Shown: positions 7,658-16,937 of the stretch, piece by piece
Layout: each line of letters opens with the position of its first letter
How positions within the stretch are numbered: position 1 is the stretch's first letter
Source: JAGNZR01 sp051652785
GTDB lineage: Bacteria; Fusobacteriota; Fusobacteriia; Fusobacteriales; Fusobacteriaceae
Reading direction: 5' to 3'
NCBI GenBank assembly: GCA_051652785.1
Contig: JBOFUX010000037.1
Span: 1-34,711 of the forward strand
DNA: 34,711 bases
Position numbers and translations under genes: made by a program
The notes under the pieces: generated by a model
What the model saw: only the letters and a program-made list of their open reading frames with translations
What the model was told of the DNA's origin: nothing
The model's database searches: none

Positions 7658-8719
7658 ATGAACAAATTATTATCTATACTTTTTTTAATCCTTACTTTAA
7701 TAGGGTGTGGAAAAGAAAAAAACAACAATATTACAAAATCAGAAATTTTAAAAGATGTTAAACTTTATGAATTAAAAGTTACTACTATAAAAAATACTCA
7801 AATGTATAATGGAGAATTAAAACCTGCAACTGAAATAACAATAATAACTCCAACTGGAGGTTATGTTACTCAAATTAACTTTAAAAATGGCGATACAGTT
7901 ACAGAAAATAAACCAATTTTAGTATTAAGTGATGCTACTACTGAAGGAAATTTCTATGAAACAAATGGAACTCTCATTAAAGCAAAATCTAATTATTCCA
8001 CAACTAAAACTTCATTTAATAAATACGAAATTCTTTTTAAAAAGAATTTAATTTCTGAAGAGTTATATTTAGAATCTAAAAATAAAATGCAGCAAAGTTT
8101 AGGAGATTTAAAAATATCTGAAGCAAATCACATAAAAGCAAATGATAATTTTAAAAGATTGACTGTTACCTCTAAAATAAAAGGTGTTATAACTGACTTG
8201 ACTTTTAAAGAGAACGAAAAAGTTAATGCTGATACTAAGCTTTTAACAATAATTGATAATAGTAAAATGGAGATAAAAATTGCCGTTAGCCCTGAAGATA
8301 TTAAAAATATAGAGATAGGAAAAGAGGCTAATATAATTATATCTTCTGTAAATAAAACTCTTACTGGATATATAAGTGATATTAATTATTCATCCAATAG
8401 TGATACTAAAAAATATGAAGTTAAAATATTATTAGATAATGAGGATAAAGCTCTTTTAAAAGGTATGTATGCTAAAGTAAAAATGGAACAAGGAGAGATA
8501 AAAGGATTATTTGTTCCTAAAGAAGCTGTTATGATAAAAGATTTATATTCATATATTGCAGTTATTAGAGATAGTAAAGCTATTGTCTATAAAGTTCAAC
8601 GTGGAATTTCAGAAGGGAATCTTCAAGAGATTTTATTTGATGAATTTAAAGAAAATGATAAAGTAGTTGTTCAGGGACAGTATCTCTTAAACAACAACGA
8701 TAAAGTGAGGGAGATTTAA
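7658..8719 (+). CDS. RND efflux periplasmic adaptor, lipoprotein (HlyD/AcrA family)
   Basis: 353 residues. A lipoprotein signal ends in LIGC with the acylated Cys at 17. The family layout follows: a first half-lipoyl segment (GGYVTQINFKNGDTV), a helical hairpin (about 100-160), a second half-lipoyl segment (TSKIKGVITDLTFKENEKV) and beta-barrel/membrane-proximal domains ending in VVVQGQYLLNNNDKVREI. It should connect the inner-membrane permease to the TolC-like channel, anchored in the membrane by its lipid. One base separates its stop from the permease start, so translation is probably coupled. Confidence 0.92.
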   Translation: MNKLLSILFLILTLIGCGKEKNNNITKSEILKDVKLYELKVTTIKNTQMYNGELKPATEITIITPTGGYVTQINFKNGDTVTENKPILVLSDATTEGNFYETNGTLIKAKSNYSTTKTSFNKYEILFKKNLISEELYLESKNKMQQSLGDLKISEANHIKANDNFKRLTVTSKIKGVITDLTFKENEKVNADTKLLTIIDNSKMEIKIAVSPEDIKNIEIGKEANIIISSVNKTLTGYISDINYSSNSDTKKYEVKILLDNEDKALLKGMYAKVKMEQGEIKGLFVPKEAVMIKDLYSYIAVIRDSKAIVYKVQRGISEGNLQEILFDEFKENDKVVVQGQYLLNNNDKVREI

Positions 8720-8720
8720 T

Positions 8721-11700
8721 ATGAGAATCCTATCTGAATTTTCTATAAAAAAACCAGCAACTGCAACTATGATTATTATATCTATGATTTTCTTTGGATT
8801 TTTAGGACTCTCTAAGATGCCCATTGAACTTATGCCTAACACTGCTAATCCAACTGTTAGAATAAACATTGAATGGAAAGGAGCTACTCCAGAAGATATT
8901 GATAAGATGATTACTAAAAAAGTAGAAGATATTCTTCCAAATGTTGACGGTATTACAGAGTACTCTTCTAGTTCAACTTCTGAAACTTCTGAAATTAATG
9001 TTAAATTTAAATATGGAACGGATATTGAAACAAAGATAACTTTAATTCAAAATGAAATAAACCAAATTAAAAATAAATTACCAGAAGGTATTGAAGAACC
9101 ATCTATAAGAGAGCAATCTATGGGGTCAGCTCCTGCTGCTGTTTTAGCCATGTCTGGTGGAGATCCTATGGAAGTTAGAAGTTACGCAGAAAACTCTCTA
9201 AAACCACTGCTTGAAAGAATTCAAGGTGTTTCTCAAATTTTAATTTTTGGTGGTAAGGAACAAGAGGTTTTAGTTGAAATTGACCCTGAGAAATTAGAAA
9301 ACTATAATCTTAGTATTTTAGAAGTTTCAAATTTAGTATCCAAAGCAAATACAACTCTTCCTGGTGGACAAGTGAGAGAAGGGGAAAAAGAGTTTTATAT
9401 AAAAATTCAAGGGGAACTCAAAACTCCTGAAGATATTGGAAATGTAATTTTAAAAAATGATAATGGACATCTTTTAAGAATAAAAGATGTTGCCAATGTT
9501 AGAATTGATACAAAAGATCCTTCAAATATTTTTAGAAAAAATAATCTTGATGGACTAGTAATTATTGTTGCTAAAACAGATGAAGGGAATGCAATTGAAA
9601 TTGTTAATTCTATAAATAAAATTTTAAATAATGTTAAAAGTTCATTACCGTTAAATTCAAAATTAGACTATGATTTTGATTCTACTGTTATTATTATGAA
9701 TTCAATTAACAATGTTAAAGAAACTGGTATTATTGGATTAATTCTTGCTTCTGTTATTTTATATCTATTTTTAAGAAGTATAGCTGCAACAATAGTTATT
9801 GCTGTTGCTATTCCTATATCGGTGATATTTACATTTTTTCTGTTAAATGCTCAAGGTCTCACATTAAATTTAGTATCTTTAATGGGATTGTCTTTAGGAA
9901 TTGGAATGCTTGTTGATAACTCAGTTGTTGTTTTAGATAATATATATAGGCATATGACAGAGTTAGGAAAAGGGAAAATAGAAGCAGCAAGAGATGGTGC
10001 AGCTGAGATGGGACTCCCTGTTTTAGCTTCAACTTTAACAACTGTATCAGTATTTTTACCTATTGTCTTCCAAGAGGGAATGGCTAAAGAACAGTTTAAA
10101 GATTTATCATACTCTATTTCATACTCACTACTTGCGTCTCTTATAGTTGCATTAATATTTGTTCCTATGGCTTCTAGCAAAATTTTAAATGATAGAAAAA
10201 AAATAAATTCTGAGGGAAAATTTATAATAAAATTAAAAAATATATATTTATATGTTTTAAGATGGGCTATTAAAAATAGAGGAATAGTAGCTATGGGAAC
10301 AGTTGCTCTCTTTATTGGTTCAATATTTGCAGCTTCAACACTGGGAGGAGGATTTCTTCCTACAACTGATGATGGACGGTTTGCTGTAGTAGCTAAACTC
10401 CCTTCTAGTGCTGATATAACTATGAGTGACCGAATAGGAAAAATATTAGAAGAAAAAACTTCAAGTTTAAAAGTTGCTCAATCATACACTTTATCTGGAG
10501 ACACTAGTAATGCTATTATAAATATAAATGCAGGACTTAAAACATCTAGAAATGAAAGTTTAAGTGATATTATGGTTACTTTAAGAGAAACTTTCAAAAA
10601 CATTCCTGATGTTGTTCTTAGCATTATTCCTACATACGTTTTTGGCTCAAATGGAATTTATGACCTAGAATTTGAACTTTATTCAGATAATGAAATACAA
10701 TTAAAAGATATTTCTGGAAAATTAAAAGAAAAGATGTATAATATAGATGGAATTACAGAGATTTCTTCATCTTTTGAGGGAGGAAAACCAGAAGGTAAAA
10801 TAATAGTTGATAGAGAAAAAGCTAAATTCTACGGTGTTGAACTTGAAACATTAGCAGTTATGATTAAAGCACAGATTTTAGGAAAACAACCAATTACAAT
10901 AAATAGTGATAATGGGGAAATTGATGTTACTATTCAATTAGAAAAAAAATATAGAGAATCTACAAAATTGTTAATGGATTCTAGAATAACTTTAGACAAT
11001 GGAAAAAATATTCTAATATCAGATATAGCTACTTTAGTTCTAGAAGAGGGACCTTCTAAAGTTGAAAAAAAAGACAAAAAGAAAAAAATAGTTCTTTATG
11101 CTAATTTAGAAAATGGAACTGATCTCCAAAGTGCAAAAGACTCACTTGTAAAAGAATTTTTAAATATGAATGCACCTGATAGTGTATCTTATGGATTTGG
11201 AGGAGAAAGTGCTGACATGTCTGAGATGGGAAAACAAATGTTAATAAGTTTTGCTGTTGCTATATTTTTAGTTTACTTTATACTTGTTTGGCAATTTGAA
11301 TCTTTTATCTTACCATTTATTATTATTTTGTCAATTCCATTATCGACAATGGGAGCTTTGTATAGTTTAGCTATATTTAAAGTTGATTTAGATATTATGG
11401 TTGCAGTGGGGTTTGTTATGCTTGCTGGAATTGTTGTTAATAATGCAATTGTATTAATTGATTTTATTAATTTTAGAATAAAATCTGGAGATAATATAAA
11501 TAGAGCTATAATTGTTTCTGGTAAAACTAGACTTAGACCAATTCTCATGACAACACTTACAACTGTACTAGGAATGATTCCCCTTGCTTTGAGCAATGGA
11601 GATGGATCTGAAACTTATTCTGGAATGACTTTTGTTGTTATATTTGGACTATCAACAGCAACATTATTTACTTTAGTTGTTATTCCTATTCTCTATTACT

Positions 11701-11753
11701 TAGTTCATGATCTAAAAATGAGTATAAAAAATCTATTAAAAAAAAGGAGGTAG
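8721..11753 (+). CDS. RND efflux permease (AcrB/HAE1 type)
   Basis: 1010 residues with the family's twelve-helix plan. It has one helix at the N-terminus, a large periplasmic loop (about 35-330), a helix cluster (about 335-490), a second loop, and a final cluster (about 835-1000). The TM4 proton-relay region reads GMLVDNSVVVLDNI: the first acidic residue of the AcrB Asp pair is kept and the second is Asn, common in AcrB relatives outside Proteobacteria. GQVREG and the SLMGLSLGIGM region are also typical. It exports hydrophobic or cationic compounds by proton antiport; the actual substrate cannot be read from sequence. The stop is one base before the MerR gene. Confidence 0.95.
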   Translation: MRILSEFSIKKPATATMIIISMIFFGFLGLSKMPIELMPNTANPTVRINIEWKGATPEDIDKMITKKVEDILPNVDGITEYSSSSTSETSEINVKFKYGTDIETKITLIQNEINQIKNKLPEGIEEPSIREQSMGSAPAAVLAMSGGDPMEVRSYAENSLKPLLERIQGVSQILIFGGKEQEVLVEIDPEKLENYNLSILEVSNLVSKANTTLPGGQVREGEKEFYIKIQGELKTPEDIGNVILKNDNGHLLRIKDVANVRIDTKDPSNIFRKNNLDGLVIIVAKTDEGNAIEIVNSINKILNNVKSSLPLNSKLDYDFDSTVIIMNSINNVKETGIIGLILASVILYLFLRSIAATIVIAVAIPISVIFTFFLLNAQGLTLNLVSLMGLSLGIGMLVDNSVVVLDNIYRHMTELGKGKIEAARDGAAEMGLPVLASTLTTVSVFLPIVFQEGMAKEQFKDLSYSISYSLLASLIVALIFVPMASSKILNDRKKINSEGKFIIKLKNIYLYVLRWAIKNRGIVAMGTVALFIGSIFAASTLGGGFLPTTDDGRFAVVAKLPSSADITMSDRIGKILEEKTSSLKVAQSYTLSGDTSNAIININAGLKTSRNESLSDIMVTLRETFKNIPDVVLSIIPTYVFGSNGIYDLEFELYSDNEIQLKDISGKLKEKMYNIDGITEISSSFEGGKPEGKIIVDREKAKFYGVELETLAVMIKAQILGKQPITINSDNGEIDVTIQLEKKYRESTKLLMDSRITLDNGKNILISDIATLVLEEGPSKVEKKDKKKKIVLYANLENGTDLQSAKDSLVKEFLNMNAPDSVSYGFGGESADMSEMGKQMLISFAVAIFLVYFILVWQFESFILPFIIILSIPLSTMGALYSLAIFKVDLDIMVAVGFVMLAGIVVNNAIVLIDFINFRIKSGDNINRAIIVSGKTRLRPILMTTLTTVLGMIPLALSNGDGSETYSGMTFVVIFGLSTATLFTLVVIPILYYLVHDLKMSIKNLLKKRR

Positions 11754-11754
11754 T

Positions 11755-12558
11755 ATGTTTAATGAATTTATCACAATAGGAGAAATAGCTAGCTTTACTA
11801 ATATTCCCATATCTACACTTCGCTATTATGATAAAATTGGAGTTTTGTCTCCAGCTTATAAAAATAATGATACAAAATATCGTTACTACACTTCAAAACA
11901 AATAATAATATTGAAAATTATAAATCACATGAGAAATATGGGTTTTTCAATACAATATATAAAAAGTCATTTTGATAATATGGATTATAGCCATACCCTA
12001 GCTCTTTTTGAAAAAGTTCTTTTTGAAACAAAATTAGAAATAAAAAAATTAAAACTTGCTGAGAAAGAACTTATAGAAAGTTGCAATAAATTTAAAGAAA
12101 GTTTTGAAATTGAAAATAAAATTGGAATCCCTTTTATTCAAGAAATAGAAGAAATAAAAGGTGTTATATTTGATCAATCTGTAAATTCATTTATTGAATT
12201 AAGAAAATCTTTAGATTCAGTTAATAGTTTTGAAAAAGCTAATAATTTTCATCATATTTTAAGAGGTTTTAAAATGTCTTTTGACGGTTGGAATAAAAAT
12301 AAATTTCAAAAAGAAGCATTAATTGTTAAAATGAAAGAAACAGAGGCAAATGTTTCAATAATTATTCCAAAAGGAAAGTATGTTTCAGTATATGGAAAAG
12401 GAATTTTTGAAGAGGAAAATATTGTTCAAAATCTTTTAACCTGGATTAAAAATAATAACTTAAAACCAAAAGAAGAATTTTTTGCAATATTAACAGATTT
12501 AATCCTATTTAAAAGTAAAAAAGATTTTCAATACCTTTTAAGGATTCCTGTGTTTTAA
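11755..12558 (+). CDS. MerR-family regulator with effector-binding domain
   Basis: 267 residues. The N-terminus is a MerR winged helix (TIGEIASFTNIPISTLRYYD at 7-26, then RYYTSKQ and MRNMGFS). A dimerisation coiled coil (about 80-120) and a C-terminal region of the GyrI-like effector-binding type follow, the latter resembling BmrR/TipA-class drug sensors (for example IIPKGKYVSVYGKG). It lies in the same transcription unit, one base behind the permease, with AAAGGAGG overlapping the permease end. It is therefore likely to sense a pump substrate and activate the 19-bp-spacer promoter at 6340, controlling itself too. No Cys-based metal site is apparent. Confidence 0.88.
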   Translation: MFNEFITIGEIASFTNIPISTLRYYDKIGVLSPAYKNNDTKYRYYTSKQIIILKIINHMRNMGFSIQYIKSHFDNMDYSHTLALFEKVLFETKLEIKKLKLAEKELIESCNKFKESFEIENKIGIPFIQEIEEIKGVIFDQSVNSFIELRKSLDSVNSFEKANNFHHILRGFKMSFDGWNKNKFQKEALIVKMKETEANVSIIIPKGKYVSVYGKGIFEEENIVQNLLTWIKNNNLKPKEEFFAILTDLILFKSKKDFQYLLRIPVF

Positions 12559-12577
12559 AATTTGAAAAAGGAGTGTA

Positions 12578-13414
12578 ATGATGAAAAATTTTGTATCAGC
12601 AAATTGGGTAATGGAAAATATGGAAAAATTAACTATAATAGATGTTAGGTTTGATATGCACAACCCTCTCTACGGAAAAGAAGCATATAATAAAAATCAT
12701 ATTGAAGGAGCATATTATTTAGATTTGAATAACGATTTATCAGGAAAAAAAAATAAAAATGGTCATGGTGGTTCAAGACCTGTACCGAGTTTAAAAGAAT
12801 TTTCAGAAAAAATAAAAAAATTTGGAATAAAAAAAGAGTCAATAATTGTATTTTATGATGAAGATAATATTATTTCCAGTAGAGCAGCAATAATATTTAA
12901 ATATTTTAATATTAATAGTGTGAAAGTTTTAGATGGTGGAATAAACTCTTGGTTAAAAATAAATGGAAGTTTAACAAATAAAATCACTGAAGAGAAAGAA
13001 AGTACAATAGAATTAAAAGAACATCTAGAAATGATATGTGATATTGAGTATATAAAAGAAAAAAAAGAATTAAACAGTGTAGCCCTTATAGAAGGAAGGG
13101 AATATGAAAGATATCTTGGAAAAATCGAACCTTTTTATAAAAAAGCTGGACATATTCCTTTAGCAAAGTGTATTCCCGTTGACTCTGTGCTAGACAACAA
13201 TGATATGTTGAAAAATAAAAATGAATTAGAGTTAGTATTTTCTCTTTTAAAGGGGAAAGATGAAGTTATTTTTTATTGTGGCTCAGGAGTAAATGCAGCT
13301 TTAACATTTTTAGCCTATGATGAAATTGGTGGAAAATCTAAAATTTATATAGGAGGCTTCTCAGATTGGATAAGCTATGATGAAAATCCTGTAGAGACAA
13401 AAGATGAAAATTAG
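12578..13414 (+). CDS. Sulfurtransferase with two rhodanese domains
   Basis: 278 residues in two rhodanese domains. The N-terminal one (about 5-135) lacks the active Cys, its loop reading FYDEDN, as is normal for the structural half. The C-terminal one carries the active loop CGSGVNA, close to the CGSGVTA of 3-mercaptopyruvate sulfurtransferases (SseA). It moves sulfane sulfur from 3-mercaptopyruvate or thiosulfate to an acceptor. No signal peptide, so cytoplasmic. Two ATGs are adjacent; AAAGGAG suits the second (12581) slightly better. It is 19 bases behind the MerR gene without a terminator between, so it may be read from the efflux promoter; a functional link is not evident. Confidence 0.9.
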   Translation: MMKNFVSANWVMENMEKLTIIDVRFDMHNPLYGKEAYNKNHIEGAYYLDLNNDLSGKKNKNGHGGSRPVPSLKEFSEKIKKFGIKKESIIVFYDEDNIISSRAAIIFKYFNINSVKVLDGGINSWLKINGSLTNKITEEKESTIELKEHLEMICDIEYIKEKKELNSVALIEGREYERYLGKIEPFYKKAGHIPLAKCIPVDSVLDNNDMLKNKNELELVFSLLKGKDEVIFYCGSGVNAALTFLAYDEIGGKSKIYIGGFSDWISYDENPVETKDEN

Positions 13415-13463
13415 GTAGTATAAAATATTATAACCCCTAATAGTAAAAATAACTCTAATAAAA

Positions 13464-13499
13464 AAAAATTAGCCTTAATTATTAGGGCTAATTTTATTT
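13464..13499. terminator. Bidirectional terminator between convergent genes
   Basis: AAAATTAGCC and GGCTAATTTT form the stem, extended by AT pairs, with A-run on the left and T-run on the right. It serves the sulfurtransferase gene on the plus strand and the porin gene on the minus strand. Confidence 0.85.
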
Positions 13500-13543
13500 T
13501 TTATCATTTTAATTTTTTATTTATTTTATTCTATACAAATATT

Positions 13544-14857
13544 TTATTTAAATTTATAAGTAGCTGAAAGTCCAATAGACTCAACGTGTTTTTTATAAGA
13601 AATTCCCGTGGAACTAGAGGTTCCAGAATGATAAAAAACAGAGGCTAAACTTCCCATTAGTTCTAAGTTATCACTATATTTATATTTTGCTCCTATTCCA
13701 TAAAGATCCGCATTTAAAGCATAGTCTGTATCTTTATATGTTTTTCCATTAGCTCCTGTATCAGTAAATTGATACCCTCCCATAAGTGTCCATTTTTCAT
13801 TTAAAATATAATCTATACCAAAAGATATTTCATACCCATTATCATATCCTGTATAGGCTTCAAAATCATCTCCCGCTTCCTTTATAAAATAATAATTTCC
13901 TGATGATAAAAGAGTTACCTTATCATTAAGTTTATAACTTATTCCTAAACTTGCCATAGCAGGAAGATTTCTTTTTCCCTTAGCATTATCTGTCCATTCT
14001 CTAACAACTGAATTTCCAGTAACACTATCATATATAATATTTCCAATAATATTTCCTGGGACATTTGGACCTAAATCATTTCTAAAGTTTTTTAGATTTT
14101 TTTCTTTAGTTTTAAAGTTTAAATAAGTTTCACCCTCATATCTAAACCCTATATTAAGTTTATCATTTGGATGATAGTTTAAACCTAAAATACCGGTAAC
14201 ACCTTGAGCTGTTCTTTCAGAATCAATATCAAAAACAGGATAAGTTGTCGTACCTGTTAACTTATTATCTAACTGAAAACGTCCTTTTCCTTTTAGTGTT
14301 CTTGTTGCGTTAATATATCTAACTCCACCTGCAATACTCCAATTCTCATTTAATTCTTGAGCCATTCCACCTTGTACAGTCAAATAGTATGAAGAGCCCT
14401 CAGCAGTATTTCCCCCTAAGAATTTAACATTGGAGAAAGGAACTTTTTCATCAAGTTGATGTGCTATATAATTAAAAGTTCCAAGCCCACCCTTATAGGC
14501 AACATTTCCTCCTCCACCTATAACTCCAGTATGAAAAAAATAAGATTTATTATTGTCTACATGAACCAGTTGCATACTTGGAATAAGAGGGGTATTTTTA
14601 TCACTTTTATACGAGTCATTATCTACATTCATCTCATATGTTTTAATATGAGTTTGAGTATTTATTTGTATATAAGTTCCATTTTCTAAAAGAGTAGTTC
14701 CTGCAGGATTATAGTAAGCTCCAGAAACACCAATTTTTCCAGTTAGTGATGGATGAGCAAAGTATTCAGAATCTTGTTGTGAAAGATAATCTATACTTCC
14801 TGCCATAGTTGTTATTGAAATAGATAAAATTGCTAGTACTAGAAATTGTTTTTTCAT
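13544..14857 (-). CDS. FadL/OmpP1-family outer-membrane protein
   Basis: 437 residues from the ATG at 14857, which has AAAGGAGAG upstream and gives a signal peptide MKKQFLVLAILS...TMAGS; a longer frame to 14887 lacks both. The mature protein has the NPAG signature (GAYYNPAGTTLLENG) of FadL-type porins and many alternating amphipathic strands rich in Gly, Tyr and Asn. It ends in YKFK, an aromatic terminus typical of beta-barrels. FadL-like channels carry long-chain fatty acids or other hydrophobic compounds across the outer membrane. It is transcribed alone from the promoter at 14939-14967. Substrate not inferable. Confidence 0.9.
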   Translation of the reverse strand: MKKQFLVLAILSISITTMAGSIDYLSQQDSEYFAHPSLTGKIGVSGAYYNPAGTTLLENGTYIQINTQTHIKTYEMNVDNDSYKSDKNTPLIPSMQLVHVDNNKSYFFHTGVIGGGGNVAYKGGLGTFNYIAHQLDEKVPFSNVKFLGGNTAEGSSYYLTVQGGMAQELNENWSIAGGVRYINATRTLKGKGRFQLDNKLTGTTTYPVFDIDSERTAQGVTGILGLNYHPNDKLNIGFRYEGETYLNFKTKEKNLKNFRNDLGPNVPGNIIGNIIYDSVTGNSVVREWTDNAKGKRNLPAMASLGISYKLNDKVTLLSSGNYYFIKEAGDDFEAYTGYDNGYEISFGIDYILNEKWTLMGGYQFTDTGANGKTYKDTDYALNADLYGIGAKYKYSDNLELMGSLASVFYHSGTSSSTGISYKKHVESIGLSATYKFK

Positions 14858-14938
14858 AAAATCATTTCTCTCCTTTGTATAAATCAATATTTTATATAAA
14901 TATTTTTTTGTTATTATGTTTTTATTATAACTTTTACA

Positions 14939-14967
14939 ATTATACTTTGAAAATTAATAAAAATCAA
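14939..14967 (-). promoter_or_regulatory. Sigma-70-type promoter of the FadL-like gene
   Basis: On the minus strand TTGATT (14967-14962) and TATAAT (14944-14939) are 17 bp apart, about 80 bp before the chosen start codon. The fit is strong even against the AT-rich background. Confidence 0.75.
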
Positions 14968-15064
14968 TAAATAATTAAAATAAACACTATAAGTAGAAAA
15001 ACTTGAAAATAAATAAAAAGTAATAAACTGAGAATAGTATAAAAAATCTCATCACATGAAATAG

Positions 15065-15104
15065 AAAAAAGATAGGAAAATTGATAATTTTCCTATCTTT
15101 TTTT
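15065..15104 (-). terminator. Intrinsic terminator, perfect stem
   Basis: An 18-bp stem (AAAAAAGATAGGAAAATT and its complement) around a 3-nt loop lies about 15 bases beyond the stop of the 104-aa gene, and T-runs occur on both strands. It isolates that gene from the porin promoter. Apart from this hairpin and the porin promoter, 14858-15119 holds nothing I can name. Confidence 0.88.
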
Positions 15105-15119
15105 ATTTACTTTATATGT

Positions 15120-15434
15120 TTATTTTAATAAATTTTTTAAAAGAGTAATTTTATTATCAAAAGCTTTTGCTGTTGTTAAACTCATTTCTTTTGCTTTCAT
15201 TTCAAAATTTGAGATAACTCCACAAGAGGCTTCTTTCTTTAATAGTTGTTTGAAATCATCAATATCCATATCAAGTTCATCTTTTGAATAAGGGGTTGAA
15301 CCACTAAAGTTAGTAAAAATTAATTTTAAAATATTATAATCTGTTTTTAAGATTTCAAGTTCCATACTTGCTTTTGCTGTATTTCCTTTAAGATTTAAAT
15401 TTTTAATTTGTAATAATTTTTCTTCGATAGTCAT
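15120..15434 (-). CDS. Hypothetical 104-aa cytoplasmic protein
   Basis: I do not recognise this protein. It starts MTIEEKLLQIKNLNLKG behind AGGTGGGAAAAG, and its own terminator follows directly, so it is a single-gene unit. It appears largely helical, with no signal peptide, membrane segment or Cys cluster; one Cys lies in EASCGVISNF. An acidic stretch (DELDMDIDDFKQLLKK) sits in the middle. The regular codon pattern, ribosome site and terminator make it a real gene. Function unknown. Confidence 0.75.
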   Translation of the reverse strand: MTIEEKLLQIKNLNLKGNTAKASMELEILKTDYNILKLIFTNFSGSTPYSKDELDMDIDDFKQLLKKEASCGVISNFEMKAKEMSLTTAKAFDNKITLLKNLLK

Positions 15435-15567
15435 ATTCTTTTCCCACCTATTTTTATAAAAAAAAGATAAAATGTTTTATTTCAGTTCAATATATATAAT
15501 TACATTTAAACATAAATAATATTAAAAGTCGAGATATATTTAATGTTATTTATTATTTATAAAAAAA

Positions 15568-15597
15568 TTGACATGGAATAGCTAAATATGGTATTAT
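15568..15597 (+). promoter_or_regulatory. Promoter of the DUF3798 ABC importer operon
   Basis: TTGACA at 15568-15573 and TATTAT at 15592-15597 are 18 bp apart, leaving a leader of roughly 85 bases before the ATG at 15690. Confidence 0.7.
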
Positions 15598-15604
15598 AAC
15601 AAAA

Positions 15605-15660
15605 ATACTTTTACGAAAGTTATAATTTTTAGGCGTTGCATATATTAAATATATGTTGTT
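15605..15660 (+). promoter_or_regulatory. Structured leader of the ABC importer mRNA (no known class)
   Basis: The leader can form two small hairpins: ACTTT-TACG-AAAGT (15607-15620) and CATATAT-TAA-ATATATG (15639-15655). I looked for purine, preQ1 and TPP riboswitch cores and did not see them. The hairpins may only protect the 5' end. Confidence 0.35.
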
Positions 15661-15689
15661 GATTTATTTTTTTTAAAGGGGGCGATATT

Positions 15690-16871
15690 ATGAAGAAAAT
15701 TTTATTAGTGGTAACTATGTTGTTATTATCTGTTTTTAGTTTTGGAGAAGATAATTACCATATAGGAGTGGTGACTGGAACAGTTTCTCAATCAGAAGAT
15801 GGACTTAGAGCAGCAGAAGAATTAATAAAAATTTATGGTGAAGCTGGAAAGGGAGATGGAAAAATAGTTCATGTTACTTATCCTGATAACTTTATGCAGG
15901 AGATGGAGACTACTATTTCTCAAATTTCAGGTCTTGCTAATGACCCAAAAATGAAAGCAATTATAGTAGTAGAAGCTATATCAGGAACAGTTGAAGCATT
16001 TAGAAAAATAAAAGAAAAAAGAGAGGATATTTTATTAATTGCAAACTCTCCCCATGAAGATCCTGAAATGATAGCTTCTGTTTCGGATTTAGTAACTAAT
16101 CCAGATAATATTGCAAGAGGGTATTTAATTGTTAAAGCAGCTCAAAAGATAGGAGCTAAAAAATTTATGCATATTTCTTTTCCTAGACATATGAGTTTTG
16201 AACTTTTATCAAAGAGAAGAGACATAATGAAAGTAGCAGCTCATGATTTAGGCATGGAATTCATTGATATGACTGTTCCTGATCCTGTAAGTGATGTTGG
16301 AGTAGCAGGAGCACAACAATTTATATTAGAGCAAGTTCCAACTTGGTTAAAAAAATATGGAAAAGAAACAGCTTTCTTTGCAACAAATGATGCTCAAACT
16401 GAACCATTATTAAAAAGAATAGCAGAAGAGGGAGGATATTTTATAGAAGCTGATTTACCTTCACCTACAATGGGTTATCCTGGAGCACTAGGAATTAAAT
16501 TTTCAGAAGACGAAAAGGGTAACTGGCCAAAAATATTAGCTAAAGTAGAAAAAACTGTAGTAGAAAAAGGTGGAAGTAAGAGAATGGGAACATGGGCCTA
16601 TTCATACAATTTTGCAAGTAGTTTTGCTTTAGTTGATCAAGCCATAGCTGCAATAGAAAAAGGTATAGATATAACTGATTCAGAAATGTTAGTTAAAAAC
16701 TTTGAAAAATATACCCCAGGAGCAGGATGGAATACTACAAAATATAGAGATATTGATGGAATTGAAAAAGATAATTTTTATTTAGCATATCAAGACACTT
16801 ATATATTCGGATTTGGATATTTAAATATGACTAAAGAGATTGTTCCAAAAAAATATTTTGAAATAAAATAA
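15690..16871 (+). CDS. DUF3798 periplasmic solute-binding protein
   Basis: 393 residues with a cleavable signal peptide (cleavage near FSFG-ED). The mature part has the two-lobe periplasmic-binding-protein feel: HIGVVTGTVSQSEDGLRAAEEL at the start, IIVVEAISGT, and a second lobe with TAFFATNDAQTEPLLKRIAEEGG. I assign it to DUF3798, a family found mainly in fusobacteria and clostridia and related to sugar/nucleoside-binding proteins. It should deliver an unidentified ligand to the permeases encoded downstream. A strong AAAGGGGGCG ribosome site and a hairpin after the gene suggest it is made in excess over the other subunits. Ligand unknown. Confidence 0.82.
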   Translation: MKKILLVVTMLLLSVFSFGEDNYHIGVVTGTVSQSEDGLRAAEELIKIYGEAGKGDGKIVHVTYPDNFMQEMETTISQISGLANDPKMKAIIVVEAISGTVEAFRKIKEKREDILLIANSPHEDPEMIASVSDLVTNPDNIARGYLIVKAAQKIGAKKFMHISFPRHMSFELLSKRRDIMKVAAHDLGMEFIDMTVPDPVSDVGVAGAQQFILEQVPTWLKKYGKETAFFATNDAQTEPLLKRIAEEGGYFIEADLPSPTMGYPGALGIKFSEDEKGNWPKILAKVEKTVVEKGGSKRMGTWAYSYNFASSFALVDQAIAAIEKGIDITDSEMLVKNFEKYTPGAGWNTTKYRDIDGIEKDNFYLAYQDTYIFGFGYLNMTKEIVPKKYFEIK

Positions 16872-16880
16872 TTAAACATG

Positions 16881-16914
16881 ATAGGGAGGGACTAATCATA
16901 TAATCCCTCTCTAT
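16881..16914 (+). promoter_or_regulatory. Intercistronic hairpin between binding protein and ATPase
   Basis: ATAGGGAGGGA pairs with TCCCTCTCTAT (one G-U) around a 12-nt loop. No T-run follows, so it is not a classical terminator. Such hairpins commonly stabilise the upstream message and raise binding-protein output over the rest of the operon. Confidence 0.6.
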
Positions 16915-16937
16915 TTATAATAATAGGAGGTTTAAAA

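Noticed and set aside
15598..15689. Riboswitch upstream of the DUF3798 importer
   Set aside because: Two small AT-rich hairpins only. No conserved core of a purine, preQ1, TPP or other class that I know.
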